A DNA stretch of 64,000 nucleotides, taken from NCBI GenBank assembly GCA_023014335.1, contig JAECYW010000001.1, forward strand, positions 682,001 to 746,000. The letters run 5' to 3'. A model generated the notes under the pieces. That model worked only from the letters and a program-made list of their open reading frames with translations. It was not told the DNA's origin and searched no databases. The position numbers were made by a program, and so were the translations under genes. Positions within the stretch are counted from its first letter, which is position 1. Each line of letters opens with the position of its first letter. This document shows positions 1 through 11,820 of the stretch, one piece after another. Source of the stretch: Galerina marginata (Eukaryota > Basidiomycota > Agaricomycetes > Agaricales > Galerinaceae).

Positions 1-2919
1 TGCGACTAGCGTAATTGAACCACCAGATTCTCGCGTCGTTGTCGTCCTCAGTAATACTTTGCTGGAACTTCCCCGCCTAAGCTGAGGCCGCTCTTCTGAA
101 TCTTCATGACCCAGATTTATAGACAGTCCAACATTGGTGCTCGTAGAGGCTTCAGCGATCTCGCCTTGAGTAGTAGTAGCTGGTTCCGAGGTAGGTGCAA
201 TAACAGGAGTTTGTTCAGATGTGCGGGCTGAGACACCAGTTTTAGAAGTTCCGCCCAAGACCGTCGTTGTCTTTACTTTCTTGGGGGCAGGCAGAGTTGT
301 GTCACTTAGAGCACTCTTTCTCTTCCGCACGCTCGTCGAAGTGGACCCCAGGAGAGGTTCTGCCGTAGGCAATGAGAGAATGGAATTAGTCGTGCCGCCT
401 GCGTCCTTGGTGGTTTTTCTCGTCCGTCCTCGCTTAGCCCTGGAACGTGTTGTAGAGCCCGGAAGAAGCACCGCAAGGTCGGATACATGATCTGGGGACA
501 CAGGATCTGCACTTGAATCGCCGTGATTCAGCTCGCCTTCGGGGGGTTCCAATGCTTTTCTCTTCCGCCCTCTTTTTGATGTAGAAGCCTGCGCGCCTTT
601 GAGAGTTGAGTCTGCTAGTGTAGATAAAAATTGTGCAGGCGATGGGGCAAGAGTAGCATCCGCTGTAAGGCCATCGGCAAGGGTTACCACCTTCTCCGGC
701 TGTTTCGAAACTTGGGGCTTGGGTGTTGGCAGGAGCGCGATACCCGGAGCGTCCGCCAATTCAGACTGAGGGACGCCATTTGTTGCCACTCTATCGTCTG
801 CAGTAGAAAATTCCGTAAGTACAGCTACCGTTTCCACCGTTTTGGAAGCTTTTGGTCGAGGCTTTAGTTGGGTTGTAGGAACACCTGCCTTAATTGAATC
901 AGGCTGAAAGGTTCCTTCTGTTGCCTTCTTTCTGGATTTCTTGGGAATAGGCTGTGTTTCCAGAGCTGGTTTAGGTAGGGGGGTCTGACTAGTATCCGCC
1001 GGTTCGGGAGTAGGTATTTGAGCGGGAGCACCTCCCGCCGGAACAGATTCCTTAGTTTTGCCTTTCCAAACGGCTTTTGGCCTTGGACGAGGCTTAACTG
1101 TAGACGCCGGTGTTGGAAGGATAGTACTAGGCGACTGAGAAAAGGATTCTTGTCCACCGACGGCAAGATTCAAAATGGACATGCACTCCTCGGGATTTCG
1201 CATCTGAACCAACTGACTGGGTCCGGCATTGCTGGGTGTACCAGTAGTAACGCCACCCGGATTTCCTGACGAGTGAACTGGTTTCTTCTGCAGCCTCTTC
1301 AGCTTATCGTAACGCATTCGACACTGACTGAACATGAGAATATGATGATTTCTGGACGAAAAAGCAATACTTACGTTCTGCCCGGTTTTGTTGTTCCCAA
1401 TTTTGAAACTAATCACCTTCCACTGGTTTCCGAGGCTCTCGACAAGTCCTAATAAATTCTTATCTTCTGCCTCGGACCAATCTATATTTGCAGGAGGATA
1501 GATTCACATGTTCATTCCACCGCTCTCGACACTGATCGTTCGTCCGTCCAGGAATAGCGGTGGCGACTTGCACCCACGACTTTCCATAACCAGCAACGGC
1601 TTTGCGTAAAAGCTCGTCCTCTTCTGCTGTCCAAGTACGCCGCCGCAGAGCCGGGTTAAGTGTCTTCTGCCATCGGCCTTGGCACTGTCCAGCTGTGACG
1701 TATTCAGAAACATTTCTGGCAACTAAAATATGAAGTTTAATAAATAACCAATACACCGGATGATGAATATGCTTACCGAGCTGCCAGTTATCAATTCCAC
1801 ACGATTGTACGGCTTTAACGAGCCTTTGATCTGCGTCAATTGTCCAATTATGACGATGTTGAGGAAGACCGCGTTTCATACAGTCAAGAGGTGTGCGATT
1901 TGTCTAGAAAATGACGCTTTAGAATTCTGCCACCAGGAAAAAATTCTCATCATACCCCAAGTGTCTCAGCCACATTGACCCAATCAACTGGTTTCTTCTC
2001 TTTCAAGGGCTCCGAAACAATGGAATTTAGCTTGCTAACTTCAGACTTCGACCACTCAGCATGGTTTATACGTGGATGCCGGTCACCAACCCAAACAACA
2101 CGACATTCAGTCGCGGTTCTCGTCACCGATGATGAATCGGAAACCTAAATGATCTGTGTTAATCGCATTACAAAAGGATTGCACATTGCACACCTTTTCT
2201 GCAATCCTGGCCCAGTCCAACCCTTCGACATTATTGTCAAGATCGATATCCGCATTTAATCCAGAATTATGGTGCCTATTGTAGAACCTTCAATGTCGTA
2301 ATTGACTAAAAAGGACAAGAATACTCACTGAGACTGCAACTGTTTGTACGCTCGTAAACGCTCATTTTCCTGACGGACGGCAATAGCCAATGCCTCCAAA
2401 TCCTTGGCTTTCACTGTTAAAAAAAATCATTCAACAAAAGCGCGAATCTGTGATATCGTCTTACTGGGATGGGCTGTCGTATTGGCAAGATAACTCGACC
2501 TTTTCATAGAGTCATCGTAGAACGGTGAAGACTGAGCAATGGTGTTAGATAGGGCCTATCGGCAAGGTTATACACACAGACAAACCGGATTCAGGAATTC
2601 GCTGGATGGAAACAGACCAACGGCTTTCTTGGCACCTGGTATCAGGATTTCGGACTCTGGGTCGTCTTCGCCTTCATCCATGTTTGCAGCTTCCTGAATT
2701 AGGACCTTAGCCCAGTTACATATTGAGCACGGCAAAAAAGCTGACCAAACGCTCATCTGCCTCTTTCAGTTCGGCTTCAAGCTGCTCGGCGCGATCAGTG
2801 AGGGTCTGTTGAAGCCTTTTATTCGCGTCCAACGCATCCTGGATGAGCTTTTTAGGATATTTTGATCTAGTATCATCCCTAGTTAAAATATGCATGGCAG
2901 AATCCACAATTCCGGACAT
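1..2919 (-). CDS. SNAPC4-like Myb-repeat protein (snRNA-activating complex large subunit), 3' end beyond window
   Basis: Seen: the minus-strand reading starts at 2919 (MSGIVDSAMHILT), has a coiled N-terminal exon, then several introns (donors near 2747, 2470, 2330, 2180, 1780, 1375). A segment with HPRINHAEWSKSE and GTNRTPLDC leads into tandem Myb/SANT repeats (WTIDADQRLVKAV; WTAEEDELLRKAV...GRTNDQCRERW; IDWSEAEDKNLLGLVE). Family knowledge: this order and these linkers match SNAPC4, the DNA-binding subunit of the complex that drives snRNA promoters; generic Myb factors lack the HPxIN...W lead. After the repeats comes a long low-complexity basic tail with AT-hook-like KRGRKRK and RAKRGRT patches, open to base 1, so the C-terminus is missing. 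Oddity: near 1500-1506 the frame changes by one base inside the repeat array with no usable intron. It is divergently paired with SND2. The Myb nature is firm, the SNAPC4 assignment fairly firm. Confidence 0.68.
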
Positions 2920-3110
2920 CGTTTACTCGTAGATCATGGTTAGGTTCAAGGAGAGTTGGAATCTACTTATTTCGCAATCCGGTACATACCCAGAATCAGA
3001 AAAGCACCGGAATTGGTGTGGGCACGTGATGTAAATTGAAATGCGAAAGCACGTTCAAATTTGAAATTTCGTTGTCTCTTGCGACGTAACTCGTCTCCCT
3101 CTTCCAAACG
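2920..3110. promoter_or_regulatory. Shared divergent promoter region, SNAPC4-like / SND2
   Basis: Only 191 bp separate the start codon of the minus-strand Myb gene from the start codon of the plus-strand SND2 gene. The stretch holds no open frame of note and must contain both 5' leaders and promoters. No TATA box stands out. The bidirectional role is inferred from spacing alone. Confidence 0.45.
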
Positions 3111-3821
3111 ATGGCAAACGCCAGTGGAAAGCGGATTGGTGAGTTTTGACTTAGCATTTCTTTGGCAAATTGGCTGAATTAACAGCAAATCAAAATGAAA
3201 ACACTGTCAAAACTCTGAGGCTCGGCATGATATTGCCCACCATTTTATCCCTGGTGCTTCGCTTCCTATTTAGAAGGGGTTCTCTACCCCCTTCTAAAGG
3301 ATCTTTAGCAATCTATATTGTTACATTTTTTCCGGCTTTCTTTCTTACCAACTACCTTATCAAGCAAGGCTCACCTCGACGCGATCCAACTACTGGAACT
3401 TTGATATCCTCTGGGGAAGACCTCAGCCAACCTGGAGTGACGGAATGGTGCTTTGATATCTTATACGTTACCTGTGTGTTCTTTTCTTCTATCAACTACG
3501 ATTTCTTACACGCCAACCGTAGGGGCATGTCAAATTGGGAGCGGTACATTCGGCGAATGGTTTTGGTGGTTATACATGGTCGTGAGTAATCGTCATAATC
3601 CACGTTTTCCGGTATCTGATGGAACGTCCAAGATTCCCTTATACGCTGTGTTTAAGCTATGGACATCTGTGATCTCACCTATGGTTTTGGGAGGGGGATT
3701 ATCCGGCCCTTCGGATAGCACTCCCGATAACGAGCCAGCGGGCAGTAAAAGGCAGGAGAAGCTCCGTAAACGACAAGAAAAAGGTGACCCCCGTGTTAGG
3801 GTTCAAACTGGGAGGAAATAG
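3111..3821 (+). CDS. SND2: SND2/TMEM208 family ER protein (SRP-independent targeting)
   Basis: Four exons were assembled with phases checked: 3111-3138, 3186-3473, 3523-3581 and 3633-3821, with introns of 47, 49 and 51 nt, giving 187 residues. The product begins MANASGKRIANQNE and has hydrophobic segments around residues 22-35 and 45-62, then a YVTW...GEFWW-like hairpin and IPLYAVFKLW near the last membrane segment. It ends in a charged SKRQEKLRKRQEKGDPRVR tail. Family knowledge: this layout, including the KRQEK(L/M)xKRxEKGD tail, is that of TMEM208/Snd2, an ER membrane protein of the SND route for inserting proteins whose targeting signal lies too far downstream for SRP. Small size, start context and unbroken phase all support the model. 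Confidence 0.85.
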
Positions 3822-6034
3822 TGACTACCAGTTCGTCATTTTTCTTAACGGCCCGTTCCTGCATTTTGTCAGATGTAAAACATGATATAATTGTCATACG
3901 AACACAGGAATAACGGAAACAAATTTAGTGGGGACTGGTGCAGCACGGATGGAATGTATCCCATATTCTTCAACCAAAAGGGCGCAATTCCTCTCTGTTT
4001 CTTTGACCAGTCTGCTCCAGTCTGACAGGTCCATCGAAGCTTTCTTGCTTCTCACGCATCTGCGTCCCATGGGTCGATCAATGCCTCTTTCTCGGGAACA
4101 CCTTGTTGTATTTGTCTCTCTCTCTCATGTGTCCGTTCCCGACAACTATGAGGCAAATTACGAAGCCTCACGTCTGAAACATGACATGTCTCCTCAGACT
4201 TGGATAATGGCGTGTTGACGGTCTAAAGTTTAACCCATGGAGCCCAGAGTCAACGAATATATTGATCACAGAAGGGCAAACCATTGACAAGCCAATTGAA
4301 CCTGACTTTGGTTGAGTTGCCCCAGGGCATCCTATTTCAGAACCTGGGACTAGGATGATTGAACGAAGCAACCGCTGTGAAACGGAGAAAGTTTTAAATA
4401 TAGCTTTGAATACAATCCCCAGAACAGAAATGTTGGAATTTGAGAGAATATCTGGAGCATGCGAGCGGGTTGACATGGGTATGTGTCTCCAATGCCTTTC
4501 CTCGGAGCTATTATATCAACTCGAGATTTTCCGCTTTCGATATCCGCGGCCCGCCGCCGTCCTCCACTGGGCTCTTTGGAGAAAAGTGTGGCGTAGTGAT
4601 GATGGGAAGGTGGAAGGAACGCCAGGTCTTATTCACCGTGCATACCGCGTGTAAACCTAAATGATCATTTCTGAGAACTGAGAATAATATCTTTCAACCT
4701 CGGCAAATTTTTGAATGCAATATTTGCCCTTTGTTTATTCTACCTTCATCTTCTGGCTAGGTTACATGCTTTGGGCAAAGAAATCAAGTTAAAAGGGTAT
4801 TTTGAAGTTCATGCGAAGCTGAGCAACGTCTTCATACGCTAAGCTTTTGTGTCTTGATTTTTAAAGTTGCGTCATCAATTATGCTGTACACTTGAACGGG
4901 GTAGGAGGGTTGAAAAATCTATCCTACATTATATTAGTTCAAAGGCCAGAAATGTAAGAAATGATGCTTCTGCGTCCGGTATATAGAATGTATTGCTTCT
5001 CGACTATTTCTAGATAGTCAACCGCAGGACTGAAGACTTGGCAGGGTAAAAGAGATGTCTTCGAAGGATGCTATGTACTATTAAATAACCTTTTTGCGGG
5101 CCCAGATTTAACCTTTCACTCTGGGTCATTTTAATGTTGCCCATGAGCTGTTCGTATAAAGATATAAGAGTTATTATTAGTCTGCAATATGCGACCAGAG
5201 ATGTTTTAACATTTTAAATTTCATTCCCTGGGCAATGACTGGGCAACCAACGATTCACAGAACGCTTTAATTAGGGCAGAAGCTGTCCAGTCCCACGTTT
5301 ATTCCACGTGCAAAGTACTGCATTTATAGCTCCATCCTCGTTATAATAAGAGACACGCTCGAGGAGTTGGCAATGAGCAATGTGGCCATCGTGAATTGGT
5401 TACATACTCATGATCACCTGTCAGAGAGCAAGATAAGAACTACCTCAGAACAGAACAGAACCAGATAGCCGCATTAATTCAAAGGAAAAGGGAACTTGCC
5501 TTCTTTGTTTTCGTGGTGCGCTCCGTTCGGTGGATCAGTTTTTTTGGGTGGTTTTCGCGTTCAATTGAGTGCTGCGCGTGTCCTAAAATAGCAGATCGCG
5601 CAGGTAACGCTGTCACGTGCCAGAACCTCACACTCCTGTGACTTTCTTTCCTAACGCGCCGAACGAGTTTTCCGACCATTTGCTTTCTCTCTCTTTATTC
5701 CATGCTTGTGCCCGGTTTCTCTCGTTCAACCTGATTCACATATCTTCCGCCTCTGTTGTGATATTTATAACGGCACCATTCAGCAAGAACATCTGCTGCA
5801 CCTGAAAAAAGGGCCTAAGCTGGCATCCGCGATTGGTCGATTCTCAAGCTGACCTCTTGTGGTGACGCTCCTGGTATATCTGATGGTTCCTCACCTGCTA
5901 TCTAGCATACTCTCTGGACCCTGCTTTGGAGACTCGCCTCCTTCAGAAGTAACTATGTGAACTAAGTGAGTATATGCGCGCATCATCTCACCACATGTGC
6001 ATACATTCAGTCTTCTCCTACGCTGCGTGTGGGA
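3822..6034. other. Gene-poor interval with no supportable gene
   Basis: About 2.2 kb with only short, unconvincing open frames on both strands (the longest about 100 codons, near 3928-4218 and 4168-4476). None shows a recognisable domain or a run of splice-joined exons. AT-rich patches occur at 4680-5230. The 3' UTR of SND2 and the promoter and 5' leader of the Sfr1-like gene must lie at its two ends. No transposon ends, tRNA or tandem repeat were recognised. Confidence 0.5.
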
Positions 6035-8793
6035 ATGGATACCCCAAGCTCTAGTCCTCTAACCCTAGGACCCCCCCTTGACGATATGGGAGACCTCAGT
6101 AGTTCCTGCTTTGGTGGCGGGTTAAATAAGGTGCGTCCCGTTTATACTCGTTCGCGTTAGGTACCTCAAGGAGATTCTCATCTAGATTGCGGAATGTGGA
6201 CATGATGCTTCACAAGGTCAATCTTGTTGTAAACGAGAACCGACCGGGTTATCTGCATGCTAAAATGCAGATCTTGCTTATCACTGTCAGAGGATCAAGT
6301 TATTCAATGCCGGCTTGATGCGTTGCCCTCAGTGTCCTGTCAGCGGAAGCTTCCAGACTTCAACGGTGTTCTAATGACAGACAAGAATTCTTTCGAAAAA
6401 TCCGAGTCGTCAGATGCCGAAGCATCACTTAATCCGAGTCAGGTATGATCCTTACATTTGTCCTATGTCGTAACCAAACCCACAAAAACACTCCGGCTTC
6501 ATTGAATAGCAAAATTTGGTATCCTGCGAGCGAAAGACGGTTCCTGGACTTAGCCGCCTCCGAGACGGGGAAACTCAGGTTAATTGTGCATTGTCTCGTG
6601 CTGTGCTTTCTGAGGCACCTCCGCCCGAGAACACACAATCTTTCGAATCTGGACATCTGACAACTAACTCTTCTTCAATGGATCCGGATTTTTCTCAAAT
6701 ATCGTACACGGGAGTAGTACGCCCTCCTGCTTTCAGCACATCGCAGAGCAATTCGGCTCTCCTTTCATTTTCCTCGACAATTATGAATCCTGATCTCACA
6801 TCTTCTCATCGGGTCGACGTTGAGCCTTGTGAACAGTCACCTAGCTCCTTGGTCGAAAGTTTTAAATCCACCGGAGGCCACTCTGACGACATTCTCCCAC
6901 GAGCGATCTTTAATGGAAAGAACGAGGAGCTGGAGACCGACACAACCTTTGGGTTCTCCAAGGATCCTGAAAGCCATGCGGAAGCATCTATTCCGCTTAT
7001 GCTCAACATTTCGACGACTCTAGAAACAATTCATCCGAATCCTTCTCAAAACGCGTCCCATTTCTTGATGCGCGATCCTGATACTTCGATTACTGACTTT
7101 TCGCTTACACTGACCGGACAAATAGACCAGTCTCACGAAGAAACGGGCACGGGCTGTGTCTCCGATCACTTTAACGTTCCCTCGTCTTCACCAATTGCAC
7201 ATACACAATCGGACCCTTATTTTACACCAGCGACAATTTTCCGAGCGCGTAGTCCGGTATGTCAAGTTTCGTTCCCGAGAGAGAAATTTTCTCACTTCTT
7301 TGATCTCCATAGGACTTTAGAACGGATGTCGTGGGTATACAAGAACTCGCAAGTTCTTCGCCCCCGTCGTCCCCATCAATGACTTCCAACTATATGCCAA
7401 GTTCGAGCCCTATTCCGAGCTCAAGCCCGATGGAAGGACCAAACAGGACACCTCCTTCATCGCCACCCGCAACTACCGAAAGATATATCCATAACTCGTC
7501 TGCTGCTGTGCAAGAAGTAAGTGGTGACAATATTAACGTACTACATTTGCTCACAATAAACTCAGCCTTTTTATGAGGATGAAGCTTATGCCGCTTTCCC
7601 GCATTATTCGATGGACCATAGACCGTACCAGGCTCTAGACCGTGTACGCAAATCAAACTTTTCATCGTCCTCGCAATTGAGTGTTGTATAGCATGTCTCC
7701 GACAATTTCTATCTTTCGACACCTCAACACCCAAACTCGATCTCAGAGTCGTTGATTTCTCCTCCTTTACATGCAGGACTACTATGACCAAACCCCAGAA
7801 GCCCCGAGGCCCACAGAACATTATATTCTGAATGATCCTGCCCCCCTCGTTACCCTTGAGCCATTTCAACCCACTCCTGGACCGAGCAAGCGGCTAACTG
7901 AAACCACGCCGTATACTGCTGCTGAGACTACACCTGAAAATTCGAAACCCCGTCAGACGAGTCAGAAAAACGTGGTTCCAAACCCAAAACGTCCTACTCT
8001 GGCAGGCGTGCGGCTACAACAGAAGAAACTCTCGAAGCCTTTCCGCTCTCCTATAATTCATCCACCCGTTCGCTTAGCACCAAAGCCGCCGACGAATTCT
8101 TCGGAGCCTCTTGTATCTTCAGCCAACTCTGCCTATCTCAAGGAGACGGCGGCGGCGAAACCTACTAATGCGGTGGCATCGTCTTCCTCGCAGACCTCGG
8201 ATACAAAGATCAAACACCGAACTGCGAGGGCCGCCTCGCAATTCAAATCCCCTTTGTCCTCGTCGTCCACGATGTCTGATGAAGCTGCTCTAGTGAGACT
8301 AACACCGACAATACAATCGCTGGAGCGGAAACTCCAGCTCTTGCGGCGTGCGCTGAAAGTCAGGGAGGATGTCCAAGAAGAGGTCCTTGAAGGTCTCGTC
8401 GATAAATGGTCCGAGGCGGGACGAGAGGCCGCTTGGGAAGTCTGGGACCGTGTCAAGGACAACGCACATCCGGAAGAAGGGGCGAGTAACGATAAGAAAG
8501 GTAAAAAGCGCGCGATTGAAGAGAGTTGGGGATGGGATGAATCCGGTGACCAAAAGAGACCGAAAGCAAACGAAGAGCAGGAGCGAAACTGGGGCTGGGA
8601 CGTGGTCCCCGTTTCCGATCGTGGTGGAGAGGACGTCCAAGCGGAGGGAGACGGAGAAACTGCAGAAAACGAGCAAGAAGAGACGAACGATGACGCGCCA
8701 CAGCCCAGTCTGGGAACGATGCTGATACAACTAGGGATTGCGCCCGAGACGCTCGGCTGGAACGAGGAAGAAGGGACATTTGTCGAGAAATAA
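6035..8793 (+). CDS. Sfr1/Mei5-like recombination mediator with long N-terminal extension
   Basis: Seven exons keep phase: 6035-6130, 6186-6216, 6291-6442, 6510-7256, 7313-7516, 7566-7643 and 7777-8793, giving about 774 residues. The first 600 residues are Ser/Pro/Thr-rich and disordered, with repeated SSSP patches. After a KPFRSPI and a second QFKSPL motif comes a helical stretch (LTPTIQSLERKLQLLRRALKV, then LVDKWSEAGREAAWEVWDRV). The end reads LGTMLIQLGIAPETLGWNEE. Family knowledge: FKSPL-type motifs followed by a coiled coil and a KWxxAGREAA helix are typical of Mei5/Sfr1, which with Swi5 stimulates Rad51/Dmc1 strand exchange in the nucleus. The C-terminal 180 residues carry the assignment; the N-terminal extension is much longer than in yeasts. 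The first two short exons fit by phase but are less certain than the rest. Confidence 0.62.
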
Positions 8794-9335
8794 ATGCGGA
8801 AGGCCGAGCGCGCTGTTGTACGGAGACATTAATTTTATGCATGCCCAAGTGTGAGAGATGGAAATGCGATTCTTTTGACACGGCACGTGGAATCTGCTTC
8901 TGTTCGAACGATCTGGATGGATGGATTGTGCACTCGGTTCTCGCGCTTGCCAAGTCCGTTTCTCTGGTTGCTCAACAGATATTTGCATGCCATTGCGTGC
9001 TGAGCAAAAATAAGGGGCGCTTTAATTAAAAATTCTCTCTGCAGACTAGTGGGTCCGTATTGACGCCCATGTATCGCCTTGGCATAAGAAAGAGCTGAAT
9101 TAAGCGTGGGAAATGAGTGTGTATTATGTAATACAATGCCACACGATCAACCGCGGCTTTCTTGTTCCATTCCAATCCAAAAGCGCCCTTGACGGCTCTG
9201 CCACCCACAACCATCGCGCCCGCCACATTAACGCACACCGCTCTGCCAAATACTCCCCTCCCAAGTGAGTTTGACTTTCGATTCATCAGTTTACCGCCCG
9301 TTGACCCTCCACCTTTAGCACGAGTGGCGATAAGT

Positions 9336-10201
9336 ATGTCAAGGTCACGCAGTACGAGCCTCGAAATTGTCCCACCAACGAGTTCGCGCGCCAGGCCCGA
9401 GCTCGCGGACGTTATGGACTCGGCATTCAAGAACAACCACAACCAAGACGAAGACGATGGCAAAGAATACGACGACGCCGATGCGGAAGCCGAAGTAGAC
9501 GAAATCGACGATCAAGCGCCGACCCCCAAGGTCGGAACTGCCAGCGTGAGTAGTCTTATACATGGTGCCGACGTGGCTCGCATCTCACACGCGCTCACCT
9601 CCTAGTCGAATGGACCGAATGCGCCGACGCCCTGTGAACGGTGCCAACGAACGGGCAAGCCGTGCAAAGGTGTCGCCGGCTCTCGATGCGAGCATTGCAA
9701 ACGCTTGAAGCAGAAATGCTCCAACAGTTCTGGACCTGCGCGAGGTAAAAATGCTTGTACGTCTTCCCTCGCTCCGTCTCTTTGAATCACTCTCTGATCT
9801 GCTGCACATGAGCAGCTGTGAAGAAGCCCGCGGACTCAGTGTCGACTCCGAAAGGCACCACCAGCAAGCCCGCTGGTCCCCCTCTTTTGGTCCACAACCT
9901 GAAACGCAAGTTATCGCCGACAAAAGGCAGCCCGGCGCAGAATGGCGACGCAGACGGAAGCCTCGATGGCGAGGGAAGCGTCGTGGACGACGACAATCAT
10001 GATCCCCCCGCGAGATTGACCAAAAAGCGGCGTGTTTCAAAGGGCGCTGGCGGGCCGTCACGCGCACAGCTCGTGAAGGCTGTTAACGACATGGAAGCGT
10101 CTATAAAGCGCATCCAGGCGTCTGTCGGCAAGGAGGTCGAAAAGATGAGCGCCATTGTCAAGGTTCTTAACGCGAAGATTAGGGAAATGGACGAGGAATA
10201 G
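9336..10201 (+). CDS. Short C6-zinc (Zn2Cys6-like) nuclear protein with C-terminal coiled coil
   Basis: Three exons (9336-9545, 9606-9744, 9816-10201) give 244 residues. Exon 1 encodes an acidic Asp/Glu-rich region. Exon 2 holds six cysteines at residues 80, 83, 90, 98, 101 and 108 with spacing C-x2-C-x6-C-x7-C-x2-C-x6-C, a fungal binuclear zinc cluster. Exon 3 is basic (LTKKRRVSK) and ends in a helical stretch (LVKAVNDMEASIKRI...IVKVLNAKIREMDEE) that looks like a dimerising coiled coil. Family knowledge: mushrooms carry many short proteins of this type, without the large regulatory domain of Gal4-like activators. A DNA-binding role is inferred and targets are unknown. It follows the Sfr1-like gene on the same strand with about 540 bp between them. 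Confidence 0.68.
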
Positions 10202-10461
10202 CGTGTCACTCGGCGCGGACAAAGGACGGACCTAGGGAATCTCAGACACGACCTATGTATATATGATGGGCTTGGCTAAAAGTTTGGTTTCTGTTTCTTT
10301 CTTTTTGTTATTTAATGTGGATTTGTACTCACGTATACACTAGTTAATGTTCCTGTAATACCCATACCACCTCGCTATCGAACTGCTATCAGTATCCTAT
10401 TGTCCAGAATTATATCTTGCATGTCCACCCATTGTTAGCTTGCACGTGACGAAAGCAGCGG

Positions 10462-11299
10462 ATGCCTACAATCGCATTCTTTGTAACTTCACTTCGTTGC
10501 TTTTGAGATGCCTTCCAGTCCTATTCATTCTGGTCACTCCAGGTGCTACACGTGGCATTGGCCTTGCTCTAACCCGTCAATATCTTCGAACCACGAATCT
10601 TCCTGTGTACGCCAGCCACCGCACTCAAGCCTCTGACAAAGAAATTAAAAATTTAGTCCTGGGACCTCTTGCTGACGTCGATCCTGAACGCCTCAACCTT
10701 CTTCACCTTGATCTCACCTCAGAGGAAAGTATCGCATTCGCTGCTCATAGCCTCTCGGAATCTATCCGAATCAAAGGTCTCCAGAATCCATACATCCACA
10801 CCGCGTTTATCTCTGGAGGCATACTTGTACCGGAGAAGAAGCCTGCTGATCTAGATTGGGAAACTATAGCACATACCTTCCAAATCAACATTATTTCGCA
10901 TTTGCTTATAATCAAGCATTTCTGGCGCTTCCTGCCCAACGGAAGCCAAAAAGGACTGGAATACCCCGCCAAATGGGCTCATATCTCAGCTCGCGTTGGT
11001 TCCATCGAGGATAACAGGCGTGGCGGGTGGTATTCTTATCGAGCTTCCAAAGCAGCCCTCAACCAAGTCATCAAGACGTTCGATCTTCATCTGGAGCAGA
11101 ACAAAATGCAAGCTATATGCGTTGGCGTTCACCCAGGCACGGTCAAGACCGACCTAAGCAAGGAATTTTGGGCGACTGACGTGAAGAACGATTTCTTCGA
11201 ACCGGCCGATGCAGCTCTGATATTGACGTCGTGAAAAATCTCTCGATCACCCAGCGCGGCAAACTGTGGGACTGGGCCGGGAAGGAGGTTCCGTGGTGA
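10462..11299 (+). CDS. Short-chain dehydrogenase/reductase, C-factor type; frame break near the 3' end
   Basis: Exon 1 (10462-10495) and exon 2 (from 10543) join across a 47-nt intron in phase, giving MPTIAFFVTSLRGATRGIG, the Rossmann nucleotide-binding start. A Ser and the YxxxK pair follow at HISARVG...GGWYSYRASKAALNQ, then HPGTVKTDLSKEFW. Family knowledge: this is the CsgA/C-factor-like branch of the NAD(P)-dependent SDR family; its substrate is unknown. Oddity: the frame stops at 11234 (TGA), yet the expected C-terminal block (DVVKNLSITQRGKLWDWAGK) continues one frame over to a stop at 11297-11299. No intron can join them, so either the sequence has a one-base error near 11215 or the gene has a recent frameshift. 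Read literally, the protein is about 24 residues short. Confidence 0.7.
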
Positions 11300-11820
11300 T
11301 TTAATTATCGCGCTTTCGCATAACGGAATTTATGAAGAGAAACACTACTACGATTGGGTAGCTATTTTGTTAGGGCGTAGATTCTCTGCAGCCAGGACAA
11401 GTTCACACATAAGTGACAAATGGTAGAAGCCCGGTCCGAATTCAATGCGGAACCGAAGTCAAGCTACCCACCAAATTTACACCATCATCAGCACCGTCAT
11501 TCCGACTTGACCAACGATTCTTAGATCTAGATGGCTTGGAAGACTTACGCACGGATCGCCCTATACAATACAGGCAGGTCTTCGGGCGAAGCCACCGATT
11601 CCCCACAGAGCGCAGTACCTAGACGATTCACCGAGACAACACCGACACCGAGTCCTAATGTCAACCCCCCTTCACTTGGCAAATCAGATTTCGCAGATGC
11701 TCCGGGAAGCTTCGCTGAATGAACGCTCCAACTCTTCCTTCTGGACTTGAACTCGTTTAGATATTTCTCATCCTGACTGCACGGCCTCCTCGTTTCCTTG
11801 TAATTTGCCCATTGCCTTGA
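11300..11820. other. Intergenic, nothing recognised
   Basis: About 520 bp between the dehydrogenase and the next long open frame. Short frames exist on both strands (for example 11545-11844 minus) but none has a domain, a credible splice partner or repeat structure. Confidence 0.4.

Noticed and set aside
10440..10545. Missing start codon of the dehydrogenase (no ATG in the main frame)
   Set aside because: A short first exon from the ATG at 10462 joins over a 47-nt intron to give MPTIAFF...GATRGIG, the expected start.
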